From: Tomocerus qinae | Taxonomy: Eukaryota; Arthropoda; Collembola; Entomobryomorpha; Tomoceridae | Assembly (NCBI GenBank): GCA_020055645.1 | Contig: CM034550.1 | Coordinates: forward strand, 16,257,001 to 16,321,000 | DNA: 64,000 bases | Reading direction: 5' to 3' | In this document: piece by piece, positions 47,170 to 61,400 of the stretch | Numbering within the stretch: the stretch's first letter is position 1 | Layout of the letters: the number at the start of each line of letters is the position of its first letter | Position numbers and translations under genes: made by a program | Notes under the pieces: model-generated | Told to the model about the DNA's origin: nothing | The model's database searches: none | What the model saw: the letters and a program-made list of their open reading frames with translations, nothing else

Positions 47170-50100
47170 CTATGATGGGTTCTTCAACATTCGCTTCTGT
47201 CTGTAATCGTAGACTTTTCTGCAGAAGAATACAACTTCAGGGGAAACTTTATTTGGAGTTAGAGCTGGAGCTTTATTTGTCTCAGTGACAATCCCATTCC
47301 AAACTGCGACTGCGATATCCGCTGCTGAATTTATGTTTACCATGGAAGAATTCGTTAAAGGTACAACAGGAATATTTGGAATACCCTCTTCCAATTGTTT
47401 TAATCTCTTTTTATACCTGAAACAGGAAATTAATCAAAATTCAAGGTCATTTTACGAATCAAAAGTTTCTTTCTTTGTCTCTACCTATAAAAACATGATT
47501 GCACTTACCGACAATATTCGTTAAATGTAAGAACATAACACCGATCTTCAATCGTGGCCACGGAATTACAGTCTCGATGCTTTGATGCAAAAATCTCATT
47601 AGACATATCCTCTTTAGTTCGGCCCATGTCTGTGTGTTCGGGTCGGTAATACCTGCAATGCAAAAGAAAGTCATTAATTATTTCTGTACCTCCTATAAAA
47701 ACAAGTTTCCAATCAATGATGATTCAAAGCAAGTTTCCTCAAGTACTCAAAATGTGTTTACCATAAGAGAGAAAACATCATTTCTCCATCTAAAGGATTC
47801 TCCCAAAGAGCTGCCACTTTAGCAACAAACGGCAAATCAGTTTTCCTGGGACCGGATTTTAGAAGAACGCAGTCTCTAGCTTGAATGACATCACCACCAT
47901 CGTGCCGCATAGCAGGATAGCAGATTCGCACTACGTGCTGATCATCATTCTGGAAATCAAATCAAACACTAACATTCAATCTCCTGTTATTCCTCGTCTA
48001 CTCAATTATCTTTCCCATTTTCACCATACAAATTAATTCTACACATTTTCTTTTAAATATTGAACATTCCCACCAAATGTTGAGCATTCCCACCAAATAT
48101 TGCTTTACTAGAGAAATAATATCTCAATAATATTGATGAAAAGAACAAACCTTAAGGTACACTTTGGCTTCATAAGGTTCTCCCTCGAAAGTCCATCCAT
48201 TGGACCATTTCAGCTGTCTGCGAGACAAAAGTATTGATTGCAAAGCCCCATTGACCAATGTTGGGCTCAATGGTTTGACAATGGCCCTTTTCTTCATGGC
48301 ATTAATGGTCATACTCCCATAACTCTGCGTAGCATATCTGCTCATTCCCTGAGAAGGTCCAACTGCAGCACTACTGCATCCAGAAGTTTCTCCATCACTG
48401 ACACTTGCACTGGGATTTGTCGTCACCTGACTACTAGTACTCGCCATTAGATTCCCGGCTCCAATGCGATGTCCCTGTCCAAAAGGACCATAGCCAACAT
48501 ATGCACTATCTGGCACCCATCCCAGGGCTATCTTTGGTTTCTCAGCAGGTTTCGAAGAGTTTTGATGCGGACTGTCCCTCCCAGATCTCTCCATGTTCAT
48601 CAGATTGTATTGATAGTTGGCTTGGGCACTTCCACTGGGAATGGGACTGGCCGTTCGTCCGCCTGTGATTCGTGGTACTTTCAGGATCACATTTCGACTT
48701 CTATTGCCACTACTACCACCACTGCCATTAGCAGACGTCGGAGTATTAGCATGTTCATAATAGTAGAAATTCTTTGGCTTCTCTTTGTTGCTACCACCAA
48801 TGCTCGACTCTTTTGTCAATTTTCCGTTAGTCCCGCCGCTAATTTTCAACCTGACAGCAGAACTGCTTCTGCTGGCACTGCTATCACTTTCGCTCTGTCT
48901 TCCACTTCCACCCAGAGTTAGTCTTTTCCTTAGCAAACGACTACGACTCCGCCCCTGCTGCTCATCACTCGACAACAAATCTTTAGGAACTTTCGACTTA
49001 GAACTTAATCTCGTTCTGATTTTCGCATTTGCTGTGCTGCTTCTCGTAGAAATCTTTTCATCCCCAGAGATCCGTTTCCGTTTCATTTTACTAGGAGATT
49101 TCTTTTTCAACTGGACATTCGAGCCGAATCGACCTTTCTTCAGCCCATTTTTAAGAGGAGACAATGAGAAGTTGGGAGCTATCGGTCTTGAAGGGTAAGG
49201 ATTCAAAACCAAAGCGCTGGCTGCAGCTACAGCATCACTAGATTTTATAAAGGTACTACTCAGATTCAAATCCAGGTCTAGGTCACGTACCCGAGCAGCT
49301 GTACTTGTAATCGTTTTCGGTTTGTTCATATTAACAACACCTTTGTTATGAGTTGTACCAGGTCCAGTGATAAATGAGGAATTAAACGAGGAAAAATCAC
49401 TTCCGTTTTGGGTAAGCACCTTCCCTGCACTCTCGAGAATTCTCATTTTCTTTCTCTGCAGCCCATCGATGCATTCATTTAAACTAATTCTCTTATTATT
49501 TTTCATTGCGTTTTCAGACTTTTTCATAGTATTTACCGCGGGATTGTTTTTTAAACTTAAATTTTGAATTTGGTTATTGTAATTGCTATTCATAATGATT
49601 TTACTATTCGTATGATTCGTATTATTACTACTGGCCAGATAATTATTTGTCGCACTGGACACAGTAATCTGAGGGGGAAGTGGTTGAACCAGATTCATAG
49701 CAGTTCCATGTAAATTATTACTCCCTGTCGGCGGGAAAGGCAAAATTGCGTTACGTTTTGCGTTAGCAGTCAACTTCAGCGGACGATTATTGTCATTGTC
49801 AGCGAGGGCAACCCTTCTTCCAACAACTGCTGCTTGTTTATTCTTTTTATTTGTCTTAGTGTTAGTATTAGTAGAATTTAAATTGGTAACATTGCTGATC
49901 TTCCTATTTTTATTAGTGTTGGGAGCGACAGGAGTGCTTATATTGTAAGGACTAAGGTTTTCCGGTTTTCTCCCTGCACCGATAACTATCACATCCAAAT
50001 CTGGGTTCAGTTTTCCAACGTGCAAAGCATTATTTGGCCTTACACTCGTCACATGGCTAGGCACAGTGGTAGTCCTTCCAGGAATCGACGAATTCATATT

Positions 50101-53100
50101 GCTCACAACCAAGTTATTGTTGCTGATGTGTTTAGCGATGGTTGTCGTTTGCCCACTTCGAGGATCGATGACATGAACTATATCTCTCTGCTTTGGAGCC
50201 ATGGAAAAAGAAGAGTTATTGACGATGTCGTTCTTGGAATTCTTTTTTGGAACTGCGGTGGACAGAGTGATTGAGGGGGAATTGAGCAGCTGACTCACAT
50301 TTGAATTAGAAACTAAGATCGGAGTAATCGTGATATCATCAGGAAGAGAATATTGTTCTGTAAATGTTTTAGCACTTTCCAGTTGTTTGGCTTGGGCTAC
50401 ATCGATTCCCGTACTGTTCGGTCCGAGTTGAATTGTTTTTGGCGGATCAGCTGCTACAGCAGGGGTCGTACAGATTGGAGGATGAGAAGCGTCCTTACGA
50501 ACACTGGCAGAGGTGGCAGTGGACACGAAGGCTAGTGGCTGTTTAGCACCCGCTTCCGGAGCCGGAAGCGAAGCGCTGGAAACAGATTGCGGCAGCAGCA
50601 GCTTGTTGTTGTTGCTGTTGGTACTGTTGATGCTGTTCGGCGGACAAGATTCCATAGGGCATGGGCATGCTGGCTGGGATGACTGATTGGGACGAAAAAG
50701 CCCAGCATGTCCTGCAAATAGAACAAAAAATCCAACCAGGGTTGCCTAAGAGCTGAATTTACTTCATTACCCACGACCACACTAAAAGAAGCGTTTCAAA
50801 GTGGCACACAGCAAGATCATCTTTCTGTTAATCCCTGCATACTAATAGTCTATCTACGTGTTCCCCCATTAACATTATATTCCCCGAAATGATATTATTC
50901 TCCCATTGTCTGAAACTATAAGGAAAAAGAATTTCCAAGATATAAAAACTCCAGAATTTTTCATCAACTATAAAACTGTTGGTAAAATCGATTAAAATCT
51001 AGGAAACAAAGGAAAGGACATCCCATGTTTCCTGTGCTGCGGAGTTCATTAGTAGTAACGAATCACAAAAAAGTGGGTAACTAAAAAACAATAATTGTCA
51101 TTCCGCAGTCAAATAAAATGTAGAAACTCCAATGAAGTATAAGGGATTACGGGACAGATAAATACAAGGTTCATAGAGAATCTGAATGTTTTTATGACAT
51201 GACACGGAATGACAAACTCCAAGCGAAGTACAGAGAGAGAGAAAACCAGTTTGGTAGACAACCGGTGACACGACTACGAGTCAGACAGAAGTATACATAA
51301 TTCCCTTAATATCAAGAATACTTTAAATTATAGAAAGCAAGGTGCCCCCAGCTATAACTAACTATGTATATATCCCTATACATATAATATGTACGCTATT
51401 GCAAATGTGGACGTGCTGTGAATGCCCAAAAAGTGAGACAAGGAGAGTGTGGCAATATCCCAGTAAATAGCATGCATATAAGCAATGTAGGCAAATACTG
51501 ACCAACCTGGTGCTGGTGTTGGCTGTATGGAATGATGAGACTGGAGCGGAGGAGACGTCACAAAATAGTTGCTGGGATGATGAGCACTGGGAGGTGGGCC
51601 TGTTTGGTAGTACGCGGCGGCCGCCGCGGCAGCAGCCGAAGAAGAATGAGGATGAGTTGATAACAATGGCCTTGGCTGACTCGCACCTAACACAGGAGCT
51701 GCTGTCGGTGTCATCGGTGGTGTGTAGAATGGGGTCATGAAGTAACTCTGAGACGGTTGAGGAGTTGTTGGAGCGTACAAATAGGAATTTGGGTACGGTG
51801 AATGAGCTCTGTAAATCCAAACCCAAAGATTAATATAAATTTCAACTTCACTTGACAGCTGACATCTTTATGAGACACATTTTCTCAAATGAAAAAAATA
51901 TCTACATAAACAACTTCATTCTACCCAAATCATCACATCACATAATAATACTAACATCTTCCTCTACTCAATACGCCTCTCGAATTCCATCCTTCAACTC
52001 AAAACCTCTTACTATGCTATGCTATTTAATTGTCCCTGCAACTTAATTGTTGTCATTTTATTTATTACAACTTTCTGGCTGATATGCAACTTTTGTAAGT
52101 ACTTCACAATCAAAAACATGCAATAACCTGGTAATAGAATTACTTGTACTTAAATATTCAGAGCAAATATTTCCTCTGCTAGGATTTTAACTGATTTTCA
52201 CTGATAATGCAAAATAAAAATAAAATGGCCAATTGTGTACCAAGTACCAACCATTTACACAACATATATTACATTACGGAACAACGATGCCCTTGCTAGC
52301 CAACTAAACTGCGTGAAGTACTTTCTTTCATTGTTATGCTCTACAAAAGGTCTTCTTTCAAAAACAACGTCTTAGTTTTGGCTTGAAACTCAGTTGCATT
52401 CGTTTAAAATTGAGGTAACTTAAGATGTGATATGAAATAACTTCCCTCACCTGTCAATGGGTAAAATAGTGGAATGAAAAGAGAATTGAAATGCTTACCG
52501 ATAGGAGTCAGGTGGAACGATGGGATATTTACAAGGAGTGAATGGTGAATGATGAGGTCCGAATCCTGGAGTGTAGTACATTCCAGTGGATGGAGTAGCA
52601 CCAGCAGCAGCTGCGACAGAGCCCGTGGAGGACAAAGGATGATGATGACTGGTCATGGTGAGTCCAGTGGTTTGTTGATGTTGCTGACTTAAAAGAGCAG
52701 CAGCGGCAGCAGCAGCCGAACTACTTATGCTGGAAGGGGCCATTAAATGTCCTCCGTTACTGCCATTACTACTGGCCCCACTGCTGGGTCCACTGGGGGC
52801 GTAACTGACTCCGTAATTCGGTTGATGGGTGGTGAGAGGCAACGTGGTGGTTCCCGTCGATTTGTATGGCTGGTGAAGAATTGCTCCAGACGCTTTCTCC
52901 GTCGACTTGTAATTGGGAACTGAGGAAGTGGAGGTTGACGTGCTGGAGTTGTGTTTGCTGGAACTATGATGATGAGAATGATGGTGGTGGTGTTTGTTGT
53001 TACTGGCCTTGGAATTAGATGCGGAGGATGTAGTTGTGAGAACAGAACTCGTAGGCGGGTGAGTCTGATATGTTACTTTTAGATCTGGTGGGAGTCTTAC

Positions 53101-56100
53101 AGACTCTGGGAGAATTCCAGCGGGCATTGAGTTTGTACTGGGTGTTTTATGAGGCTCTATTAAGGGCCCTGCCGGTTGGTAAACTGTTCCCCCTGATCCT
53201 CCTGCAAAAAAATTACAAATTTTATCTTCACCCCTCTACACTCTTATGACTAACATCAAATGTACAAATTCTCCACTCTCTACACTAATCTCATTCATTT
53301 TCGTTATTGTTCCCCGTATTTTTGCTACAGGCGACTTCGTCAACTACTTTATCACAACGTACATATATCTATTTCTAAAACGCAGCCTCTACAGATGTAA
53401 ACCATTTGGTTCTGTGCATGTACGATAACAAAATTACAGTAAATGCTAAATTCCCAAAAGGTTCCTTTCAATTCTAAAGAACATTACATGTGCCTATTTA
53501 CCGAATGTGTAGATATAGGTACAGCTATTATAGTATCACAAGTCCCTGATGCAATATCTTCCGTTTTGAACTTTTGCTAACAATTTTGTATAATATTAGT
53601 GGAGCAATTCGTTCTTGTCAGCATATGTACATACAATAATGTAAACAAAAGTTCCTTTCCTTCCACTTTCTCTATATAAATACAATTCATCCATTTCCCT
53701 CCCTCTTTACATCCCGGACTATCAAGCCATAGTATCATTGAGGATATTACACCTAGCACTTTACTTATACCTCGTAGGAATATCAATGGGAATGCAGCAT
53801 GCCTAATAATATAAATATTATAATTCGGATGTAGAGTGTAATAGTACATGTAATGTACTTAGCCACATAGACAGACTATGCACATACGTGTTGTAAAATC
53901 ATTGTAGTCTGACTGTCTATATTTACTATGCTTGTGTTAGTATTATAGAGGCTGCACACGCTTCTAACATTTACCCAGCTTCGCTCAACATGAAAACTTT
54001 CACCGAGCTTAACTTCTTTAATATTCCTTTCACTTGAGGGAAACGCACGGAGAGAAAGCATGTCACCTGCCCGTCCCGTCCCCCTCTCACTTATATCGTA
54101 TTCAGAGCACACACAACAAACTTTATGTATATATGCATGGCCTATACGGACAAATTCGAATATTCTCCCTCCTATCCAATACAATTCAATCCACTTACTT
54201 ACACTGCTCCTTCAAATGTCAACTCCACATTCACCCTTTTTCCGTAAACTCCACCAACTTCCTTCTTAAACTAACTAAATCAAAATAACCTCAAAGGACT
54301 CTCTACTGGTAAAAGCAAAGAAGAATCTTTTCTTGTTTACTGTTAATTGACTGTGTCTGTTGACAAACAACTGTAACTCCTACACAAGGTCCCACGCTCC
54401 TTGTCAAAGCCTTGAATGCATCAATGAGCTTAATCGACAAGCTCCTTCATTTCTCCCTATTCTATAATCTCATTATGCTTGTGTACCTCCATGACAAATC
54501 TCAAACTGAAATCGCTCTTTCTGTATTACACATTGAATATCTATCTTAGATTTCCCATTGCATACCAATTCACTAGATACATAAAAATACTTTCCAGCCA
54601 CAAAAAGTGCTAGGCTTATATTTTTGATATTCTATTTGAATTAGGTTGTAAAAAGAAAAATATCTACAATTTACCAAAATATTTCGTGTACAGAAAGATT
54701 TTCTTTTTTTACTGTTTGTATTTATTACAGAACTTACTACAAGATTTTCCCGGTTAAGACGTTTGTAGATAATCTACTATATAAAATGTAGTAAATGTAT
54801 AAAAATATGTCTCTAACAGGTTCTGACTCTATCATGGACAATATTTAGAGATTTTTTTCGGGAAGAATAGCTGAGTGAACATTAGAAGAGACAACGAGCG
54901 AGTAGTGTTGAGTGGACACGACAGAGACAAATAGGAAAGCTGACTGCTGCTTTCCGATTACTTATAGAATGGTGAACTAAAAGGGATGTAAGTTATGTAC
55001 ATAAGTAAAAGAGTGAAATAAAACATGGAGTGAAAGGAAAGAGCAAAATCGATGAAAGGTCTAACTGTCCAAGAGTAAAACCAATAAAACAAGAAATAAC
55101 GAAATTGTAATGTCTTTTGTGCCTCCGTGCTCTACATGCATATAAAAAGAAAATATATAGAAAACACAGAGAAAGGTGATCGGGTGAACGGACAGCAGCG
55201 GAACGAAGGAAAGTAAACCTTCGCACACACTTTCTCCAATTGAAACACCGAAATATATATTGATGACGGAGAGAAAGAGAAAGAGAGTGAAACAAGTCGA
55301 GTCAGGGACAACCTTAAAGGATATTCAGTCCGAGAAGCTCCGTGTCGGTGTCTGGAGTTGGTTAAGATAGAAAATACTTTGGAGTGTTTTTCAACGTGGC
55401 GTTACCTGTCCTGCTTAGCTCTAGAAGTTGAAGCATGAAAGGATTTAGCTCCAGTAACCTAACCTCAGCTTAACCCCATAAGCTTCAACTTTTTCAACAG
55501 CTCAAAAGTTAACTTGTTTCTTTTCATTTTCCACACGTTGACTTACAATGTTTCCAACTATTCAGATACAATCTAACCCAAACAGACTACTATCGCCTAT
55601 ATAACTCATGTGTTTATGAGCTTTTAAATACATCTATCTCTACCATGTACTACTATAAATTCACCTTATGTCAGCTTTAGGACCTTTGGCTATTAACCTA
55701 CAACTATTTTATAGAGCTTAGCTAAGTGCACGATTGTCATTTTAGTTTCCTTTCACTCAGAACCTTTAAATCTTCGCACCTTCTAGTAATGTATGTCCTT
55801 TTGTCACATTTTATCTATAATAATATAACAAAATACTTAAAAGAATTCTCTTCCACCCCAATTCACTTACCGTAACGATCAACAGGTGTTGACGACTTTT
55901 TCTCTTTGGTTTGACAACCTGTACTCTTCTGTCGTACATTACTAGATGAGGAAGTCGAAGAGTGGGAATGACTTGTAGTTTTATGGTGGTGGTGGTGGTG
56001 ATGGTGGTCACGGTGCACAGGGTCTGTTCCAATACCGATACTCGTGCTCGTTGTTTGGGTGTACATCTCTGATTCCTGAAAACCACAAACAAACTTTTAA

Positions 56101-56716
56101 CTTTCCATTTTCAATCAATTAAACGCTCAAGACATATGATAGACAGAATCGCTTTTATTCCATTTCGTCGCTCACACAAACTTTTATTACCACTAATAGT
56201 ATCTATTTGTAGGACAGAAGCAGTTTACACTATTCAAGTTATATAGACTATGTGAATCAAAACTCGATGATATTATAGTGTCTGTATGAATGTAGAATAA
56301 GAAAAATCGAGGTAGGCCAGGACATAATTTATCCATTATATACACAATCAGATCAACTCATTCCGCCTGCCTTTCTGCTCTGTTTGAATTGGGTCACTCA
56401 GTTCTCGACGGACGGACGTTCCAGTTCCAGAAAGCTTATTAAGAGCCACACGTGGCTGTTTGCATATTACATCTAACAGTGTACTGGTCTACGTTACTTC
56501 TATCCTATTCTATTACATCCTTGTGCAAGTCACGCAATCTAAAGAACTAGATTGGCTTGACTTGACTTGAACCGACGTGGTGGAGTCGCCTTTTCTCCTT
56601 TATTCAAATCCATGTCTTATACAACCGAATTGCTACATGTACATCTCTACTCACCATACTCTTGATACATACTAGGTCGTCTTCTTCCAACGTATATTTA
56701 AACTCTAAACGATAAT
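47170..56716 (-). CDS. wge: BAH-domain chromatin protein, BAHD1/winged-eye type (5' end missing)
   Basis: BAHD1-type BAH domains read H3K27me3 and promote silencing; Drosophila winged eye is the likely insect counterpart. Exons in coding order: 56716-56655, 56075-55871, 53201-52499, 51808-51507, 50711-48151, 47949-47762, 47652-47509, 47416-47170; 1469 residues after an incomplete first codon. Residues up to about 1230 are low complexity: an 8-His run, Ser-, Ala-, Pro- and Asn-rich segments, and basic stretches such as [15 protein letters not shown]. The BAH domain (about 1245-1430) has [61 protein letters not shown] and [14 protein letters not shown]. The end, [20 protein letters not shown], matches BAHD1. 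The first listed exon needs an upstream exon ending in phase 1, not found. The symbol is tentative. Confidence 0.88.
53202..55870 (-). other. Large intron of the BAH gene
   Basis: About 2.7 kb between two coding exons whose phases match. It holds several pyrimidine-rich open frames (for example near 54034-54288 plus) without recognisable homology. No nested gene is supported. Confidence 0.6.
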
Positions 56717-57546
56717 CTATAACACTATATAGTCATCCAACTCGATATATCCCATCATTATTTATTACGAAATAAAATCTAAACCGTACTTGTCATTTGA
56801 TTCTCAATAAATTAAAGAAGCACAGATAACCAACTTAAGTGCTACTTTCTTCCTTCTGTCAGAAATCCCACTTATGTTTTACTATTCTTCAATTCTAATA
56901 ACACAAACAGTAGTTCTTGAAGCAGTTATTAGAAAATATAAACATAACAGACGAAATAATATTTAAACTATGTTAAACACTAATGATGGTAACAAAATAA
57001 TGCACGGGAATTATAACATATTTAAAATTAATTGTAGATCGTTTCTTGTCAAGCAACGTAAAGAAATATAATAAGCCTAACTCCCCGACGAATTTTGTTT
57101 ACCCTGCTATACAATACCTATATCCATAAGGTGAGAAAATTCAGTACAATAAAAGATTATTTTTACGTTAACAATAAAGTCTACGCTTACAACCTACAAA
57201 CTTTAAATTCAATACTCAAAGGTCATCGTTTATTTTTACTTACACCTTTACCATAGCTATTAGAGCAATAAAACCGAAACAAAACGTAGCCGCTCAGACT
57301 TGAGACTGAGAAATGTGCCGGCCAGGCTGGCTGTTAGTAATTTGACTGCAGGCAACAGCTATGTAGTACAAGCTACTGCTACATTTGGAAATGCGTCAAC
57401 TATATTCAACTGAACTTTTCCACATCAATAAGAATTTATTTGATTTTATCTTGCCAAGTAGTGTAATAATTTATTACTACTGTAAAGTGTTGGTGTGTAA
57501 TGAAATAGAATTTTTTCCATTATATAAAACGGAAAACAACGACATA
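56717..57546. other. 5' region or intron of the BAH gene
   Basis: No further coding exon is certain. A minus-strand ATG GTA AAG followed by GTGTAAGT near 57240-57260 could be a 5' exon edge, but its phase does not fit the next exon. A GC-richer patch near 57315-57345 may mark a promoter. Confidence 0.3.
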
Positions 57547-58445
57547 CACCGTGAGTCAGAACTATGTACACAAAGTCTAGGCCTTATAGCTCCTAAACGG
57601 AGGCTGCTACGGAAATGAGGCGATCACCATTGGAAAGAGGGATAACCTAGAAATGAAATGGGCTATAAGAATATTTTTATTGAGCTGCATTTTGCAATTT
57701 AAAAATCAAAAAGTCGAAGGCCAAAATTCAATGTTACATTTTCCAAATAAACATAAAATTCCTTTTAATTAATTAAATCTGTTCATCGGTTTTCGGCGAT
57801 TGTTTGCAAAGATTTCCAAACGATTTGCAAGAGGAGTTCATTAAAAATCTTTTGGGAAGAAAGAAGGGAATGAAGGAATTCCATTGAAAAACGTCTTGAA
57901 GATTTCAGCTCGTTAAAACTGCGCATTTAAAGACGAGACAAAGATGTTTTCAAGGGAAATCCTTCATTTTCTTGAAATTCGAAAACGAATTCATTTTCTC
58001 GTCATTCTTAAAGGAATTTAAACGTTACTTTGCAGGTTGATTCTTTAAGTTGGTCTCTTTCGCTCCCAAAGGTCAATATGGTGTTTAACTCATGAGAAGG
58101 TTAAAAGTTTAAGTAAAGTGGCCACTACACTTCAAGAAGACAGTCGCAAAAGAGTTTTAATGAATTCCTCTTGCAATTCGGCTTGCAAATCGTTTGGAAG
58201 GCGTTGCAAAAAATCAAAGAAAGACGACGAACAAATTTAATAATTAAAGGGAATTTAGCACTGAATTTTGGCCTTCGAATTCTTCATTTTTAATTTGCAA
58301 AACGCAGCTCAATAAAAATATTCTTATAGCCCATTTTAATTTTAGGTTATCCCTCTTTCCAATGGTGGTCGTCTCATTTCCGTAGCAGCCTCCGTTTAGG
58401 AGCTATAAGGCCTAGACTTTGTGTACATAGTTCTGGCCCACCCTG
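57547..58445. mobile_element. Foldback DNA transposon relic (about 0.9 kb, TA-flanked)
   Basis: Long terminal inverted repeats mirror each other with roughly 90 percent identity over about 190 bp and more weakly to about 300 bp per arm. Shared landmarks from each end inward: CAGAACTATGTACACAAAG, TCTAGGCCTTATAGCTCC, AAACGGAGGCTGCTACGG, GGGCTATAAGAATATTTT, GAAGGCCAAAATTCA, then TTCCAAACGATTTGCAAG. The outer ends read CACCGTGAGTC and CAGGGTGGGCC with TA on both outer sides, as for Tc1/mariner-like insertions. No transposase frame is seen, so it is non-autonomous. Confidence 0.85.
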
Positions 58446-58447
58446 TA

Positions 58448-61400
58448 TGTTTGAGTCAAAAGATCATAAGTATAACTTGATCGCTCTCTTTCACCGCATT
58501 TATTACATTATTAAGGTCAGAAATTTTAGGACAGTAAATCCGTACCAGTAACAGGATAGCAAACGTCCATCTGTCCTAACAAGACGTAAAAATTCTGAGA
58601 TTCATGAGACTAAGAAGCGTAAAGGTACGTCTCTCTTGCGTTATGCGCATACGGACTCAATAAGGCAGTGAAACAAAAGACAGAGAACGAGAGCGGAAAC
58701 TCTAAGCTCTTTTATATCTTTTTCTTGACTAATAGCAACTTTCTTTCCATTCCAGTGAACAATAGAGATATATCCGTTGATAAACGCACAGATAGTACTT
58801 GTATAGTAATATACGTGCACTTAACTTGCTACATTACACATAGAATAGCATAATACAATGGAAAACAAAACTGCAGATATGCTTTGAGGTGGAAAATAAC
58901 TTCACAACAGGCCAGGAAACATTGTTATATTCAATTGTATACCAAATAGTGCTCGTAATATCCATGTGCAAGGTGCAGATTTATACGCAAAGTGTCTTGC
59001 GATACAATTGCTACATTACTCTAGATATTTAATATCTCTTAGCTTAGAGTTATATAACAAGGGATATTATACTACTAAACTTACTCTATTGGCTACACTA
59101 TCAAAGAACAAAGAGATTGGAGAAAGCATTACTAATATCTATAGAAAACCAAAGACATGCTATATTGAAATTATATGCAGATTTTCAAAATGCCTATGGA
59201 CTATGCTAATGAGAAATCTCATCTCATTTCGTCATTGCATGTCCAAACCTTTTTTGCTGAATTGTACTGCTGTACCTGTATTTTATGCCACAAAAGTTAT
59301 TTGTTCAAGGTATAAATTAAATCAAAGCTTGCAGAATGCATTATGCAACACTGTAGCAAAGAGTCTTGAAAATCTTGGGTATATAGTAAAAGTTAAGGTA
59401 AGAAAAAGTTCTTAAATTAATTAGGAACAAGTTAATTGAGAATAGTTCCTCTCTGTAGCCATAAAAAACAATTAGCTCGTCACTTTTCCATAACTTTACA
59501 CACTTGGTTCACATAAGCACCTCCACTCCACCTTGCTCACTTCCTAAATAAGCCATTTATCTCGACTAAACTAAACACATAGAACAAATCTTACACTTGG
59601 GGCAGTCTGGATAGAATTCCATTTTGCTTTCCCCTTGGAGGCTTAAAAGTAAGCCAATACATCATGTCTCTCTACTCTATGATTGATGATTTCACTTGAA
59701 GATCTACTATTACTATTTGATACAGAGATACAGAATGACTTTGCAATACTTAACCTCCCATTTGATATTGTACAACTCAAGCTAACCACCAACATCAACT
59801 TTAGAGATCAAATCAGAATCGAACATAGCTGTTAAGTTGAAATATATATTACGTCAGCTGAAGTGAAACTATACATAGGCCATTGAGTACTATAATAGTA
59901 ATATCTATATACATTCCATATTATTCATTTCCTGTTTTCAACATGAACTACGGATTTTATTTGTATGTACACATATAGTGCACATGCCAATATGCCGTAT
60001 CATATCAAATAAATTCAAACACTAATGCTCATGCACTGCGAACACAGTTTACTATGCTACACAAACCTAATGGCATTCTGCAAAGCTTCAATTTCTGATT
60101 TTCTGAACCACTAGACTAGGAAGTTTCCTTCTACCATATTTGACTTTCTACTAAAATGCAGATAGGATTTGAATTCAAAATTGGATACGTAGTCTATTTT
60201 AAGAGTTCGAAAATTGTGCTTTTGCTCAAACATCCGTGGATTATCATTCAATATCATATATATGTAAAAGAGACTCGACTAGATACAAAATAGTAAGAGA
60301 TAGACTAAAACCCATCCATCCAACAAAGATTGTAAATCAAAACTGCAAAGGGTCAGCCCAGGGCTGTCCACCCAGCCATGCTGGAGCCACGACCATTACA
60401 CATACATATTATTCAACCCAATCTATATGCATAAACACATGCTTAGAATTTATACTGCAGTGGAATTCCTTCCATGAGTCAACTCACCTTTACCCTTACT
60501 AATGCTTTTCACCATTCTAACTCACAAATGACAAAACGCCAATACCTACTACAAATAAATACTTCCAAATGAACTTGTCGTATTCCTGAATATAATACTA
60601 TGCTATGAAGTTCATCTAATATTTTGTCAATCTGACTGCACGCTGGAAATAAAATGTACATGGGCACAACCCCACATCAAAAAACATATTAACATCACTA
60701 ACCACAATGCTATTAAATGAAAAAGCTATTGAAGCATTGTAAGATAATTTGTAATTTACTTCTTAACTTAATTTATTAGCATACCAGTAAATATTAAATT
60801 CCATGCTAACAATTATCTCACTTGAAATTGTGCAGGTAACTCAGGTGTAAATTTTGGTACGTTATTTATGTGGTTATGAGATATATCATAATATGGAACT
60901 TAAAGATTACGTCGAAGTGCTATTGGGTTATTTTTAAAAGTAAGCCCTTATAAATAGTAAGAGGTCCCGAGAAGTTGTCATCAGACCATAATGGAAAGGA
61001 ATCTAAAATAATACGCATTAGGCAACTCTATTAAAACTGCGCCTTATTTTTGCATTGGTGTATATAGAGTGCGAGCAATGCTAGTCTCGAGTGAAGTTAT
61101 ATAGGAGTCAGTTGGAGGAGATTGCTTTAGATAGTGGTCTTTCGTCTAGTCTCGCTCATCTGGTCTGGTAGGCTATGCCTGTGGGATTGCACGAGTAAGC
61201 AAAGTCCTGATAAATACAGCTCTGTTGTGTTACAGTTACTTTCCTACGGTACTATTTTTATGACAGAGACCACACTCTCTTTCACTCAACTAAATTCTAG
61301 TGTCGGGAAGAGTGAGAAGGGATCGTAATGTTCTCAAAACTCATATAGGGAGAGAGAGCGAAAAAGAATGCCGAAACTTAACTGGATGAACCAAAACGGA

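Noticed and set aside
48469-49198. Plus-strand frames of 137 and 150 codons inside the BAH gene
   Set aside because: They are antisense shadows of the long low-complexity exon; their composition simply mirrors its Ser/Asn codons.
53876-54288. Open frames on both strands in the BAH gene intron
   Set aside because: No homology, and the flanking exons splice across them in phase.
58966-59415. Plus-strand open frame of about 149 codons
   Set aside because: It starts at a non-ATG codon, has no recognisable domain, and is Leu/Lys/Tyr-rich in the way chance frames are in AT-rich DNA. A decayed gene cannot be excluded.
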